Shown: positions 9,271 through 17,672, numbered from the stretch's first letter. The stretch is DNA of 64,000 nt from Pleomorphomonas sp. (GCA_029976075.1 JARKNW010000115.1:1-64000), one strand, 5' to 3'. The notes: generated by a model from the letters alone, not told the origin. Translations and numbers: made by a program.

Positions 9271-9676
9271 ACCTGTTGACTTCGGCCGCCGCCTTGCGGC
9301 GCGCCACGAAGGCACGCAGCAAGGGCAGAAGGAACGCCTTGCTGAAGCTGCCGAGCGGCGGCGCCGGATCCATGTAGAAGGACAGGCCGATGATGTCAGT
9401 GTTGTACTCGTCGAGGATAAGCCAGAGGCGCATGTCGGCATCGAGGCCTGCCCGACGCTTTTCGATGGGCGGAATCTCGACGGCGAACCGGGACGCTTCC
9501 GGCTCCTTGGACGTGACGGGAAAGAACAGGATCAGATCACCGCTCTTGCGGGCGAGGCGAACACCTACTGCGACGGGGCGGTCTTTGCGTCCCTCCGTTT
9601 CACCCACCTTGGATTGGCGCGCCCAGAGATAGGCGTAGCGAAGGACGGCACCGGTCTGGAGCTGTTCGAAGCTCAT
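9263..9676 (-). CDS. Putative toxin of a Phd-linked toxin-antitoxin pair
   Basis: This 137-residue protein starts at an ATG that overlaps the antitoxin stop (ATGA), the usual layout of a type II toxin-antitoxin operon. It opens MSFEQLQTGAVLRYAYLWAR and includes DRPVAVGVRLARKSGDLILF, a beta-rich start loosely reminiscent of the PemK/MazF fold. I do not recognise the family with certainty. Its toxin role rests on position behind a Phd-type gene. A basic C-terminal helix (LLRAFVARRKAAAEVNRFR) ends the protein. Confidence 0.6.
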   Translation of the reverse strand: MSFEQLQTGAVLRYAYLWARQSKVGETEGRKDRPVAVGVRLARKSGDLILFFPVTSKEPEASRFAVEIPPIEKRRAGLDADMRLWLILDEYNTDIIGLSFYMDPAPPLGSFSKAFLLPLLRAFVARRKAAAEVNRFR

Positions 9677-9942
9677 GAGTGCGAGGGTTCGTCTTCGCAC
9701 GCATAGGCTTCGACCGCCGTCTCGAACTCGTTCAGGAGAGTATCTGGCATGGTCTCGATCGTTCCGACCGACCGGGTGTCGGAGCGCTTCAGCAGCTTCT
9801 CGTAATCCTCGATATTGAGGATCACGAGGCGCGGCTTGTTGCGCTGGGTGATGGTCACGGGCCGGCGCAAGGCCTCGGCGATGATGTCGCCGGATTTTCG
9901 CGACAGGTCGCTCGTCGTGTAGGATGATGCGTCAACGGGCAT
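9673..9942 (-). CDS. Phd/YefM-family antitoxin
   Basis: The 89-residue protein has the classic layout: an N-terminal DNA-binding half (SSYTTSDLSRKSGDIIAEAL), the core RPVTITQRNKPRLVILNIED and an acidic C-terminal tail that would wrap the toxin. The ATG at 9942 is preceded by GGAGG on the minus strand. It heads a two-gene operon with the 137-residue protein and should repress it together with the toxin. Upstream AT-rich sequence (9958-9985) is the likely promoter and operator. Confidence 0.85.
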   Translation of the reverse strand: MPVDASSYTTSDLSRKSGDIIAEALRRPVTITQRNKPRLVILNIEDYEKLLKRSDTRSVGTIETMPDTLLNEFETAVEAYACEDEPSHS

Positions 9943-10099
9943 GGCGGCCTCCGAGAATTTCGTATTTACATCATATACAGCATTTGCAGATTTTCTGAAA
10001 GAGTCCGGCATGGATGAGCGAGGATCGCTCAGTTGCCGGTGCACGAGCCGCTCCCTTGCTTCAGGATCAACCGTTTGTTGATTTTGCCGGCCATTGGCC

Positions 10100-10112
10100 G
10101 TACATAATGTAC
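10100..10112. promoter_or_regulatory. Palindromic operator of the DUF1778-GNAT operon
   Basis: GTACAT-A-ATGTAC is a perfect 13-base palindrome 18 bases upstream of the antitoxin start, with AGGAGG between them. Antitoxins of the ribbon-helix-helix DUF1778 family repress their own operon from such sites. Confidence 0.65.
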
Positions 10113-10130
10113 AAACAGGAGGCCGAGACA

Positions 10131-10433
10131 ATGGCTGAAGCGGCGAAGAAACCTTCCTCCGGACGAGTCCGTGGAGAGCGCCTGGAAACACGCATTACCC
10201 CTGACCAGAAGCGTCTCATCGAGCACGCGGCGGCACTGCAGGGGCGTACGTTGACGGATTTCGTTCTGACCAGCGTCCAGGATGCGGCGCGGCGTGCCAT
10301 CGAGGAACATCAGCATCTGTCACTCTCCGTGCGGGATAGCGAGGCCTTTGTGAAGGCGCTGACCGAACCGCAGCCGGTCAACGATCGGCTGCGCGAAACG
10401 ATCCGCCTCTACCGCGAAAAGACGAGCGTCTGA
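10131..10433 (+). CDS. DUF1778 (TacA/AtaR-type) antitoxin
   Basis: The 100-residue protein contains the ribbon-helix-helix segment RLETRITPDQKRLIEHAAAL followed by GRTLTDFVLTSVQDAARRAI, diagnostic of DUF1778. Its C-terminal half (SLSVRDSEAFVKALTEP) should neutralise the acetyltransferase toxin encoded 3 bases downstream. The ATG at 10131 has a strong AGGAGG site; an open frame extends further upstream without support. In known pairs the complex represses its own promoter, and a palindrome is present at 10100-10112. Confidence 0.88.
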   Translation: MAEAAKKPSSGRVRGERLETRITPDQKRLIEHAAALQGRTLTDFVLTSVQDAARRAIEEHQHLSLSVRDSEAFVKALTEPQPVNDRLRETIRLYREKTSV

Positions 10434-10436
10434 CAA

Positions 10437-10949
10437 GTGGAGGGGGAAGCGGCGGACACTCTGCACGTCGAGGCTCTCGGCGCCCATCACGATCGCTCGT
10501 CGTTCGCGAGCGGCGCGGAGCCACTCGACCGATATTTTCGGACGCAGGCCGGACAAGAGGCGCGCAAGAAAGTCGCCGCTCCCTTCGTGCTGGTTTTGGC
10601 CGATGGCAGCATTGCCGGCTTCTATACGTTGTCAGCGACGGCGGTCCGCATGGCAGAATTGCCGGATGCCGTCGCGCGCAAGCTGCCGCGCTATCCGCTC
10701 ATCCCGGCGACGTTGCTCGGCCGGCTCGCCGTCGATCAGCGGCACCAAGGCAAGGGCTACGGCCGATTTCTTCTGGCAGACGCGCTCTATCGAGCAGTGC
10801 GAAGCGAGATCGCCTCCTTCGCGGTCATCGTCGATGCCAAGGATCAAGCCGCCAGGCGCTTCTACGAGCGCGAGAGCTTCCAGCCATTTCCGGACCAGCC
10901 TCTGAAGCTGTTTCGCGCCATGGCCGATATAGAAAAGCTGTTCAGGTGA
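10437..10949 (+). CDS. GNAT toxin (TacT/AtaT-like)
   Basis: This GCN5-type acetyltransferase of 170 residues follows the DUF1778 antitoxin after 3 bases and starts with GTG. The acetyl-CoA-binding segment is LAVDQRHQGKGYGRFLL, preceded by the FYTLSATAVRMAELP strand and followed by AVIVDAKDQAARRFYERESF. Members of this family acetylate aminoacyl-tRNAs and so block translation. The pair is a complete type II toxin-antitoxin module. Confidence 0.88.
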   Translation: MEGEAADTLHVEALGAHHDRSSFASGAEPLDRYFRTQAGQEARKKVAAPFVLVLADGSIAGFYTLSATAVRMAELPDAVARKLPRYPLIPATLLGRLAVDQRHQGKGYGRFLLADALYRAVRSEIASFAVIVDAKDQAARRFYERESFQPFPDQPLKLFRAMADIEKLFR

Positions 10950-11025
10950 GTGGCTGGACGATGGCCGCCGCCCATTCGGGCTTGCATCAAAGCCGTCCAC
11001 TGGAAGATCATTCATCCCGCCCCGC

Positions 11026-11688
11026 CTAGAGCCTGGGGTCAGGCCATTCGTAGCCCTCCCAGGCGGCCAGATCCTCTGGTGTCACCTGCGCGTTCGAACC
11101 AAAAGGATAGGCGCCAGCGCCAATCCCGAAAAATGGGTGGAAGCTCCACAGAAGGCTCGGCAAGAGCTGGCGCCGTTGGCTCTTCGTCCAGGAACAAAAC
11201 AGGGCGCCGCGTGTATGCAATCTTTCGAAAAAGCCGGGATGCGCGGGATCGAGCCGTTGCCAAGCCTCGGTCACAGCTGGCTCTCTCGAGCCGAAGTCTT
11301 CCCTCAGCGCCTCTTCGATGACGGCTTCGAGTGCATAGGTGATCGCTTGGTACTTCTTTCCGTGGTCGATCCAGGCAAGAGATTCCCTGAGCATCCGCTG
11401 CTGCGGGAGAAGAACTGGCCAGAGGATCGCCACGCCGTAGCGGGCTCCGATTTCTTCGAAATGCTCTGGCGGTTGAATAATCTCACGCTGCTGCTCGTAG
11501 GCTTTCCGAGCGTCGTAGGCGAGTGCAAGAAAAGCACCCTCTTTGTCCCGAACGAGCGGTGAACGTTCATTAACGTCTCGAACAACCTCGTTCAGCAGCC
11601 GGAGAGTGCCATAGTCCCCTATGAGCATGATGCCCGCGTGGTTGCGAAGAAGCTGATGGGAGAGCATGGAAACACCAGAGAAGTTCAT
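11026..11688 (-). CDS. DUF6904-like hypothetical protein
   Basis: The protein of about 220 residues contains LLRNHAGIMLIGDYGTLRLL, then DKEGAFLALAYDARKAYEQQ, LWPVLLPQQRM, and a C-terminal DLAAWEGYEWPDPR. I recognise this as the DUF6904 type, whose function is unknown. Either ATG 11688 or ATG 11667 may be the start; neither has a clear ribosome-binding site. It has no membrane segment or signal peptide. It stands alone on the minus strand between the GNAT toxin and DUF736. Confidence 0.65.
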   Translation of the reverse strand: MNFSGVSMLSHQLLRNHAGIMLIGDYGTLRLLNEVVRDVNERSPLVRDKEGAFLALAYDARKAYEQQREIIQPPEHFEEIGARYGVAILWPVLLPQQRMLRESLAWIDHGKKYQAITYALEAVIEEALREDFGSREPAVTEAWQRLDPAHPGFFERLHTRGALFCSWTKSQRRQLLPSLLWSFHPFFGIGAGAYPFGSNAQVTPEDLAAWEGYEWPDPRL

Positions 11689-11872
11689 ATCGTTCGGCGG
11701 CCGCAATGACCGCGTCGAACATGTGTTTTCACTCTACACAGGTTCTCCGAGCTTCCAAAGAGAGGCATCCAGCGGCGGCGCCAATTGCGCCCATTTCGAT
11801 GCGTCGGCACTGTTGGCTTGGCCCGTCGCACCGGCCCCGCCGCGATGGGCGGGGCCGCCTGCGCCCAAGGTG

Positions 11873-12187
11873 TCAATCCCTGTTGGAGCGGGACCAGATG
11901 AGCTGGAAGCCGGTCTCGCCCTCGACCTCGGAAAGCGTCGCGTAAATCGGAGCCGGGAAGCTCGGATCGTCGAGCTTGACCGAGAGGTAGTCCCGGTCGG
12001 TCTGTTCCGAGCGCTTCTGCCAAGCAGCACCCAGCTCAACATTGCCGGCCGCGTAGATGCGGTAGTGCGGCCCCTTGTCCGAAGGATTGTCGACGCGCTG
12101 GAAGCGGGCCTTGACGTTAAGCGTCAGCGTGCGGATCGAACCGGTGAAGCCGTTGTCGGAGGCGGTGAAAGAACCGATGGTCGCCAT
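11873..12187 (-). CDS. DUF736 family protein
   Basis: The 104-residue protein reads [52 protein letters not shown] and [20 protein letters not shown], matching the DUF736 family carried by many alphaproteobacterial plasmids and integrative elements. Members are small beta-rich proteins with no established function. The ATG at 12187 is the family start. A large nested hairpin lies 118 bases upstream and may control expression. Confidence 0.9.
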   Translation of the reverse strand: MATIGSFTASDNGFTGSIRTLTLNVKARFQRVDNPSDKGPHYRIYAAGNVELGAAWQKRSEQTDRDYLSVKLDDPSFPAPIYATLSEVEGETGFQLIWSRSNRD

Positions 12188-12304
12188 GATGGTATTCCTT
12201 TTCGCGTGTCTCGGGCCGCGCCCTTCGCGGCCTCGATGGCAGTCGAGAAGACCGGAGACGATCGGACCGCACTCGCCAGAGCCGGAACGCATGTGGAGGA
12301 CGGT

Positions 12305-12369
12305 CGGACAAAGCTTTCTTGTCCCGCGAGGAATGCGAACTTGTTCGCAGGGGAAGAAAGTTTTGTCCG
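12305..12369. repeat. Nested hairpin upstream of DUF736
   Basis: A 16-base arm (12305-12320, CGGACAAAGCTTTCTT) pairs with 12354-12369 with one mismatch. Inside the 33-base loop is a second perfect hairpin TGCGAAC-TT-GTTCGCA (12334-12349). No terminator T run follows on either strand. It occupies the otherwise geneless stretch 12188-12654, upstream of DUF736. It could be an operator, an RNA leader structure or a single-strand promoter active during conjugation. Confidence 0.8.
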
Positions 12370-12654
12370 AACTGTTGTGGGAAGACGATCGAGGCGAAGC
12401 CGTGCTCCGGTCAGACATGCCACATCGAGCCCGCAGAAGGGGCGGCCAGCAGATGGAGAAAGATATGACGCCTCACTGGTCAATTCGGCTCGCGCACCGC
12501 CGTCGAGGCTCACATCGCAGACAGACTCCATGCGAACAAACGCTCAGTAGCCTGGTCGTATAGGTGCTCCGTGGTCGGGGCACGATCACGCGTCCCGCCG
12601 AGCCCTCAGCAACAGGTAATGGTCGGCAGAATGTTGGACATGTGCAAAGGCCGA

Positions 12655-13080
12655 TCAGGTCGCAACACCCCAGGGATTGATCACCTTGAGCCCTGCGGCT
12701 TCAAACGGGCTGACATCCCGGGTGGCGACCGAAAAGCCCTGGGCAAGAGCCGTCGCGGCGATATAGCCGTCGGCAGTGCCAATCGCCTTGCCGGAGCCCC
12801 GCGCCGCAGCCATCAGTGTCGCGTAAGCTTTCGAGGCTTCGAGATCGAAGGGCAGGATACGGCCTGAGAAAAGCGGCAGTACCTCGTCTTTGAGGCGATC
12901 ATGCAGAACCGTCCGACGCTTGCCCTCGGGCATCGCCGCGATACCGAAGCGCAATTCGGCGACAGTGATGGCTGACAGAAACAGGGTTTCGATGGCCTGA
13001 GCATCGAGCCAATCGAGGACGCGCGCATCCGGAACCGGCTTCCAGGGCTCCGAGACCACATTGGTGTCGATCAGGATCAT
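12655..13080 (-). CDS. VapC/FitB-type PIN-domain toxin
   Basis: The 141-residue PIN protein begins MILIDTNVVSEPWKP (first acidic residue), with the other conserved acidic positions in AITVAELRFG (Glu) and AIGTADGYIAATALAQG (Asp), ending with SVATRDVSPFEAAG. PIN toxins of the VapC/FitB group are Mg-dependent RNases that cleave tRNA or rRNA. The start overlaps the antitoxin stop as ATGA. All catalytic acids appear to be present, so the toxin should be active. Confidence 0.92.
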   Translation of the reverse strand: MILIDTNVVSEPWKPVPDARVLDWLDAQAIETLFLSAITVAELRFGIAAMPEGKRRTVLHDRLKDEVLPLFSGRILPFDLEASKAYATLMAAARGSGKAIGTADGYIAATALAQGFSVATRDVSPFEAAGLKVINPWGVAT

Positions 13081-13331
13081 TCGAAGCTCGCCGGCTCGGC
13101 CGGGGTCTTGTCGCGCAAACCATTGAGCGCCTCGACATCCGCATCGGAGAGACCTGCCTCGCTGCCGATCGAAGCAAGCAGAGAGCCGAGCTTCACACGG
13201 CCTTCAGGCTTGGCCGCCTTTGCGAGGATATCGCGGATTTCCGCCTCGGCGCTGCGCCCATGCAGTGCCGCCCGGACACGGAGTGCCCGATGAACATCGT
13301 CCGGCACGTTCCGGATGGTGATCGATGGCAT
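13077..13331 (-). CDS. FitA/VapB-type ribbon-helix-helix antitoxin
   Basis: The protein of about 84 residues has the FitA signature PSITIRNVPDDVHRALRVRA followed by ALHGRSAEAEIRDIL, a ribbon-helix-helix DNA-binding domain. The C-terminal tail (LNGLRDKTPAEPASFE) would bind the PIN toxin encoded downstream. The start is taken at the ATG at 13331; an upstream in-frame start at 13340 would add three residues. Autoregulation through the palindrome at 13365-13383 is expected. Confidence 0.88.
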   Translation of the reverse strand: MPSITIRNVPDDVHRALRVRAALHGRSAEAEIRDILAKAAKPEGRVKLGSLLASIGSEAGLSDADVEALNGLRDKTPAEPASFE

Positions 13332-13364
13332 ATCAAGCACCTCGTTGCTTTTAGTTGCATTGCA

Positions 13365-13383
13365 AGCATTTTATCAAAATGCT
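13365..13383. promoter_or_regulatory. Palindromic operator of the FitAB/VapBC operon
   Basis: AGCATTTT-ATC-AAAATGCT is a perfect 8+3+8 inverted repeat 34 bases upstream of the antitoxin start. FitA-type antitoxins bind such sites, usually as a complex with the toxin. Confidence 0.7.
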
Positions 13384-13465
13384 GGTAAATCAGCAACCAG
13401 TTCCGCACCTTTGCCAAAATGGAAGAGGCAAAAGGGGGCCTTGCGGCCCCCGATCGCGTAACAGG

Positions 13466-14053
13466 TCAGCTGAAGGCGGCCATCTGGACTTCGGCCGCCT
13501 TACGATCGAGCGTCGGCGCCGCCGGATCGGCCGGGCGTTCGAAAGGCTTCCAGCGCTCGCCGACCACTTTCTCATAGGCGGCAACCGCGCCCTCGGCCGC
13601 CATGCGGAGCGCGTGGGCCTGAAGGCCCATGTCGGCGGCGAACTCCCGTTTGCGCTGGGCCGGTCCGTCGAAGCCAACTGGACCATCGACGTCTTCGTCG
13701 CGAGCATCGCAGGCCGCCTTGGCGGTTGCATCGCGCGCCTCGGTGACAGCGCGGGAATAGAACTGACCGGCACCATGGGCCGAGCCGACATAGGCGCCGA
13801 CAATCCGCTGCAGATGGATCTGCATGGCGCGCTCCTTGAGACCCTCGGAGAGCGCCGACGCCGTTTCGGCGATCAATTGCAAGTGGGTGTCGCGGATGCC
13901 GTCGCTATCGAGAAGGGGAAGGCCGAAACTCGAGGAGATGCGCGCGGCCTGCGTAGTATCGGGACAGGCGAGGCGAACCATTTCGAGGGTGGTTCCCTTG
14001 TGGAGCGGAACGACCTTGGAAGCGGGGCGGGAGGCGGTTGCGGGCTTGGCCAT
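13466..14053 (-). CDS. Conserved hypothetical plasmid protein
   Basis: I do not recognise this 195-residue protein. It starts MAKPATASRPASKVVPLHKG with AGGAA upstream. It is rich in Ala and helical (AETASALSEGLKERAMQIHL, then AGQFYSRAVTEARDATAKAA), with no membrane segment or signal peptide. It lies on the same strand as DUF736 and the ParB-domain gene, and its upstream region is full of hairpins like theirs. A role in plasmid establishment is conceivable but not shown. Confidence 0.6.
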   Translation of the reverse strand: MAKPATASRPASKVVPLHKGTTLEMVRLACPDTTQAARISSSFGLPLLDSDGIRDTHLQLIAETASALSEGLKERAMQIHLQRIVGAYVGSAHGAGQFYSRAVTEARDATAKAACDARDEDVDGPVGFDGPAQRKREFAADMGLQAHALRMAAEGAVAAYEKVVGERWKPFERPADPAAPTLDRKAAEVQMAAFS

Positions 14054-14614
14054 TTTGTAAAATTCCTATCTTTGAAGCTCCTCGGGGTCTTGACCGGCCC
14101 CTGCCGGCTGCCCCTCGGTGCGGTCAAAAAGAACCGTCGCGAGGACGGTCGCTTTCAGAGGTTCCGATCCTGCGAGACGAGCGAAGCGGGCCTGCGAAGG
14201 ACGAGGTTGGCCAAAGCCAGCCTCAGGCGCCTGAGCCGGCCCGCTTTGCGAGCGAGCCGGACTGGACCGCGACGCGGCGCAGCACGACCTTGAAACGACC
14301 GGCCGACGGTTCAAGACCGCCCGAAACCGAGGGGTGACCAGCAGGGGCGCTCACGCTCAATGCCTGGATGCTCAAACAGGAAGCTAGGAAAAGCCCAAGA
14401 TCGCCCGCCCAGAGGTACGATCCGCGATGTCCAAAGCGAAGGAACCAACCCGAATACGCTCGCCTCAGCATTCGGCGCCGGCGCCTGCCAGGTCCGGCTC
14501 TCACGCTGCCATCCCCTGCTCCGCGCCCCAGGGGCGGCACCTCAAACGGATACGCCGCCAGAAGCCTACCGGCGGCGCGGGTTCGTTCGGAGAAAGGAGA
14601 TCGGAGCGGATGGA
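14054..14614. repeat. Hairpin-rich geneless region
   Basis: No gene is supported in these 561 bases. They contain TTGACCG (14090-14096) paired with CGGTCAA (14121-14127), ACCGTC-GCGAG-GACGGT (14133-14149) and the perfect 14-base palindrome CTCAGGCGCCTGAG (14222-14235). A GC-rich inverted repeat CGCCGCC/GGCGGCG lies near 14550-14580. The region is the leader of the 195-residue gene and the 3' flank of the ParB-domain gene. Confidence 0.55.
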
Positions 14615-16354
14615 TTACTCCGCAGCGATCGGCCAAGGCTCGTCAGCCAGCTCGTCCGTCAACTCGTCGTCAGCGGAACCAACGCCTCCTTCGATGCTCT
14701 CCGGGGAACCGAGCACCCCATCCGAGGGAACGACATCGCTCTCGTCCTCATGGGGCATGTCACGGGAGCTGCCGCTGGACGGTCCACGCCAACCGGCGAT
14801 CTCCGCTGCGTCAACCGCGAACAACGCCGACGGGTGAACGAAGCGATCGCATTTGAAATGGTCGACCAGCGCGGCACGCGTCTCCCGGACTTTGGCGCGC
14901 GGCAGAACCGGCGTCTCCTGGCAGCACCGTTCCAGCGCGGGACGCGACAGGCAGGCGAGGAAGTCCTCGGTCCCCATGTTGGGCAGAAATTGGTCAGCTC
15001 CGATGGCCTGACCGGCAAGGCGGGCGACAAGGCCGCTGTTGGTGCGGTTTTCGCGCGCCGAGAACACGTCGATCAGAGCCGAACGGGCAGCGACACGCAA
15101 GGTATCCGGTTCAGGATCGAGCCCGCCATCCTTCCCAACCAATCGGGCCGCATGCCGTCTCATGCGGGCAAAGCCATAGACATCATCGGACGCGCCCGAC
15201 TGCACCGACACATTGGTGCCGGCGAGCGCCAGCACCAGGAGAGCCATCAGCGTGTCGTCCTCGATGGGAGCGCGGGCAAGCGCTTCGTGCAGCGCATCGG
15301 TGCGCAGATCGCCGATCATCTCGATGCCTTTGCGCGTCACCTCGGGACGCGACCTCGTGGCAACAAGCTCGTCGGCCCCGATCCCCGAATCCATGGTCCC
15401 GTCTGGCTGGCCCTTAGCCTTCTTCGGCTCCGTCATCCGGAAATATGCTGTCTGCACCTTGCCGTCGCGGTCGATGTAGAGCGCGGCACGGTCGCCCTTG
15501 CCGGGCTTGCCATAGACGCGCTCGGCCTTGGGCGGCAGCGATGCCTGACCGTAATTGTTCACCTCGGCGACCATGCCGCCTTTCGGCAGGTTGGTCGTCA
15601 TCCACTCCTGCTGCGCACCGAGAAAGGCCTCGACATTGGTGGTGTAGCGGCTGTCCTCGTCGGCCGGCGCGAACAGATCCTCCAGCCACTCGATTCCATA
15701 GGCCCGGGCAAGCTCATCGTCGAAGCTCGCATCACGCGCGTACATGCGCTTCTTCGTCAGCGCGTTGGCGACAGCCCACCAGGAGACCTGCGGGTCGCCC
15801 TTTTTCGGCTTGTGCGCCTTCCAGACCTCGCGCTGTTCTTCGAGCGAAGCCGCCGCGATGGTGCGCAACTGCTGCTCGTTCGGCATGTCGCCCTTGGCCA
15901 TCTGCTCAAGCATCGCCGGCAGCACATTGGCAAGCAGCCGTAGCTTGCGGATCTGGCGCACCGGCAATGCCAGCGCGACGCCGATGGCCTCCCCGGTCCA
16001 GCCGAGCGCGACGAGACGTTCGACGGCCCGCCACTGATCGACCGGGTTCAGAGCCTCGCGCGCGACGTTCTCCACCATCGACCGCATGGCGCCATTGTCA
16101 TTGGCCGCCTCGTCTACCAGCGCGGTGATCTCGCTGAGGCCGGCGACTATCGCCTGGGCGACGCGCCGGTGGCCGGAGTTGATGATATAGCCATTGCCGC
16201 CCTCCCCTTGAGGGGCAATGACCGGCGGCTGAACGATGCCGACCTGGCGGATGGTGGCCAGCAGCAAGGCATCGGCCTGCGGGCTGGATTTGGTCTGGCG
16301 CGTACGATCGGGATTCTCCTTGAGCGCGCGCGGATCGACAGTCATGAGACGCAT
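14615..16354 (-). CDS. Large ParB/RepB/Spo0J-domain protein
   Basis: The 579-residue protein has an N-terminal ParB domain with KENPDRTRQTKSSPQADALL, VQPPVIAP and the signature NSGHRRVAQAIVAGL. A helix-turn-helix region follows (ALNPVDQWRAVERLVALGWT, then LPVRQIRKLRLLANVLP), and then a long C-terminal half of unknown fold. It is much larger than a partition ParB and has no ParA partner, while repAB serve partition here. In F-like plasmids a similar large ParB-domain protein (YubM) lies in the leading region, so an early role after DNA entry is plausible. The ATG at 16354 has AAGGAA upstream; the frame extends to 16507 without support. Confidence 0.8.
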   Translation of the reverse strand: MRLMTVDPRALKENPDRTRQTKSSPQADALLLATIRQVGIVQPPVIAPQGEGGNGYIINSGHRRVAQAIVAGLSEITALVDEAANDNGAMRSMVENVAREALNPVDQWRAVERLVALGWTGEAIGVALALPVRQIRKLRLLANVLPAMLEQMAKGDMPNEQQLRTIAAASLEEQREVWKAHKPKKGDPQVSWWAVANALTKKRMYARDASFDDELARAYGIEWLEDLFAPADEDSRYTTNVEAFLGAQQEWMTTNLPKGGMVAEVNNYGQASLPPKAERVYGKPGKGDRAALYIDRDGKVQTAYFRMTEPKKAKGQPDGTMDSGIGADELVATRSRPEVTRKGIEMIGDLRTDALHEALARAPIEDDTLMALLVLALAGTNVSVQSGASDDVYGFARMRRHAARLVGKDGGLDPEPDTLRVAARSALIDVFSARENRTNSGLVARLAGQAIGADQFLPNMGTEDFLACLSRPALERCCQETPVLPRAKVRETRAALVDHFKCDRFVHPSALFAVDAAEIAGWRGPSSGSSRDMPHEDESDVVPSDGVLGSPESIEGGVGSADDELTDELADEPWPIAAE

Positions 16355-16368
16355 GGGTTCGTTCCTTT

Positions 16369-16438
16369 TGCTGGAGGTTTGCGAACCGGGTTCCTTTTCC
16401 GGTCCTTTTCCGTCTTCTCCTCGAAGACACCTCCAGCA
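16369..16438. repeat. Nested hairpin upstream of the ParB-domain gene
   Basis: TGCTGGAGGT (16369-16378) pairs perfectly with ACCTCCAGCA (16429-16438). Within the 50-base loop are GAACC-G-GGTTC (about 16383-16393) and GTCTTC-TCCTC-GAAGAC (about 16412-16428). The structure ends 15 bases before the start codon. Its design resembles the nested hairpin upstream of DUF736. Confidence 0.7.
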
Positions 16439-16507
16439 TCCGCGGAACGGGCGGGCCGGCACAAAAGCGGCCAAGCATCCCTGCCCGGCCGGACAAGCAG
16501 GGCTCAT

Positions 16508-17058
16508 AGCCCTGGCGCGGGACGACGGGCCGGGATCGCCTCAGGCCGCATTTGATCGACAGCGTTGCCGGGGCGACCGTTCTGCGAGTGGGATTCTATC
16601 GACTTTTCTTCCTCTTCCAGTTTTGTTCTTCTGGCGCCTTTATCTTGGGGCAAACTCGGCTGCAGACCCAAGAAATTGGACGGGCGGCAAAGCATATCAA
16701 AACGAACGCTATGGGAGAGCAGGCGCTGAGAAAAACAGACCGAATGCGGCACAGGCGCCCTCGACTCGTCGTCGGCGCATGGCCGCTCGGTCGATCATAG
16801 CTAGACCCTCCGCCGCAGTAGCCCGAATGGTAAACGTTTTCTGCTCGAAAATCCGCCGATGGCGATGTCGAGATTAGCGAACACCGCTGCGCGAACACGA
16901 CGCTTGGTCGGGCACCTCACCGATGTAGTCGGGTTTAGAGAGGTGCCAAAGGTGGTGGTCGAAGCCCTCACCCAGGCCAGCACTAGGAGGAGCCGCGTCG
17001 TTGCCTCGCCTGTCTCCCGCGCGCTGTCGGGCGTCACTTGCACCGCTCCGGTCCAGCC
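16508..17058. other. Intergenic region, no gene supported
   Basis: Short open frames exist on both strands (for example 16801-17043 minus), but none has a recognisable domain, ribosome-binding site or consistent codon use. I see no promoter, IS end or RNA gene. It forms the junction between the plasmid backbone genes on the left and the metal island on the right. Confidence 0.4.
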
Positions 17059-17672
17059 TTAAGCCTTCACCGGGCGCAGCAAGCGCAGCGCGTTGATGGT
17101 GATCAGCACGTGGCGCCGGTGTCGGCGAGAATCGCCGGCCACAGGCCCGTCAGGCCGATGACGGTAGTGATCAGGAACACCGCCTTCAGGCCAAGGGCTA
17201 GGGTAATGTTTTGATAGATGTTGCTGAGCGTGCGCTCGGAGATGTCGATCATGCCGGCGATATCACCGACCTTGGCGACCACGAAGCCTTTGGCCTTCAG
17301 TTCCTGGACGACTTTCTGCTTGTCTTCAGGCAGCATTTCGGCGCGTAACTCCATGCCGAGCTGGCAGCCCACCGCTTCGGCCGTCCGGCGGTTGTCGCCG
17401 GTCAGCATGACAGTCTTGATGCCGGCGTAGTAGGGTTTTCAGGCCGGCGACGGCATCCGCGCGCGGCTCGTCGCGCATGGCGATCACACCGTCGACCACC
17501 AGAACCGACACCGACTTGCCGTCCTCGTTGAGCCGCGTCAGGACACGTCCTCGACGCTGGCCATGCGTCGCGCAGCGGTATCGATCTTGGTGGCGCAGCT
17601 CACGCAATCCATGGTCAGGACCGTTACGCCGGTCGACTTCGCAGCCGTACCGATTGGAATATCGTTGTGCAT
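17059..17672 (-). pseudogene. Degenerate heavy-metal P-type ATPase fused to a MerR remnant
   Basis: From the ATG at 17672 the frame reads MHNDIPIGTAAKSTGV, the start of a MerR-type metal regulator. It then runs directly into LTMDCVSCATKIDTAARRM, a heavy-metal-associated domain, and stops at 17538. Further frames give RVLTRLNEDGKSVSVLVVDG, VMLTGDNRRTAEAV (P-type ATPase hinge) and the C-terminal helix, ending at a TAA at 17059. The catalytic DKTGT region and most membrane helices are missing, and at least two frameshifts (near 17425 and 17107) are present. It is a remnant of a Zn/Cd/Pb efflux ATPase locus and cannot be functional. Confidence 0.85.

Noticed and set aside
14360..15943. 527-residue plus-strand open frame
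   Set aside because: Antisense of the ParB-domain gene with no recognisable motif.
16801..17043. 80-residue minus-strand frame as a gene
   Set aside because: No similarity, no ribosome-binding site, and it lies in a junction region.
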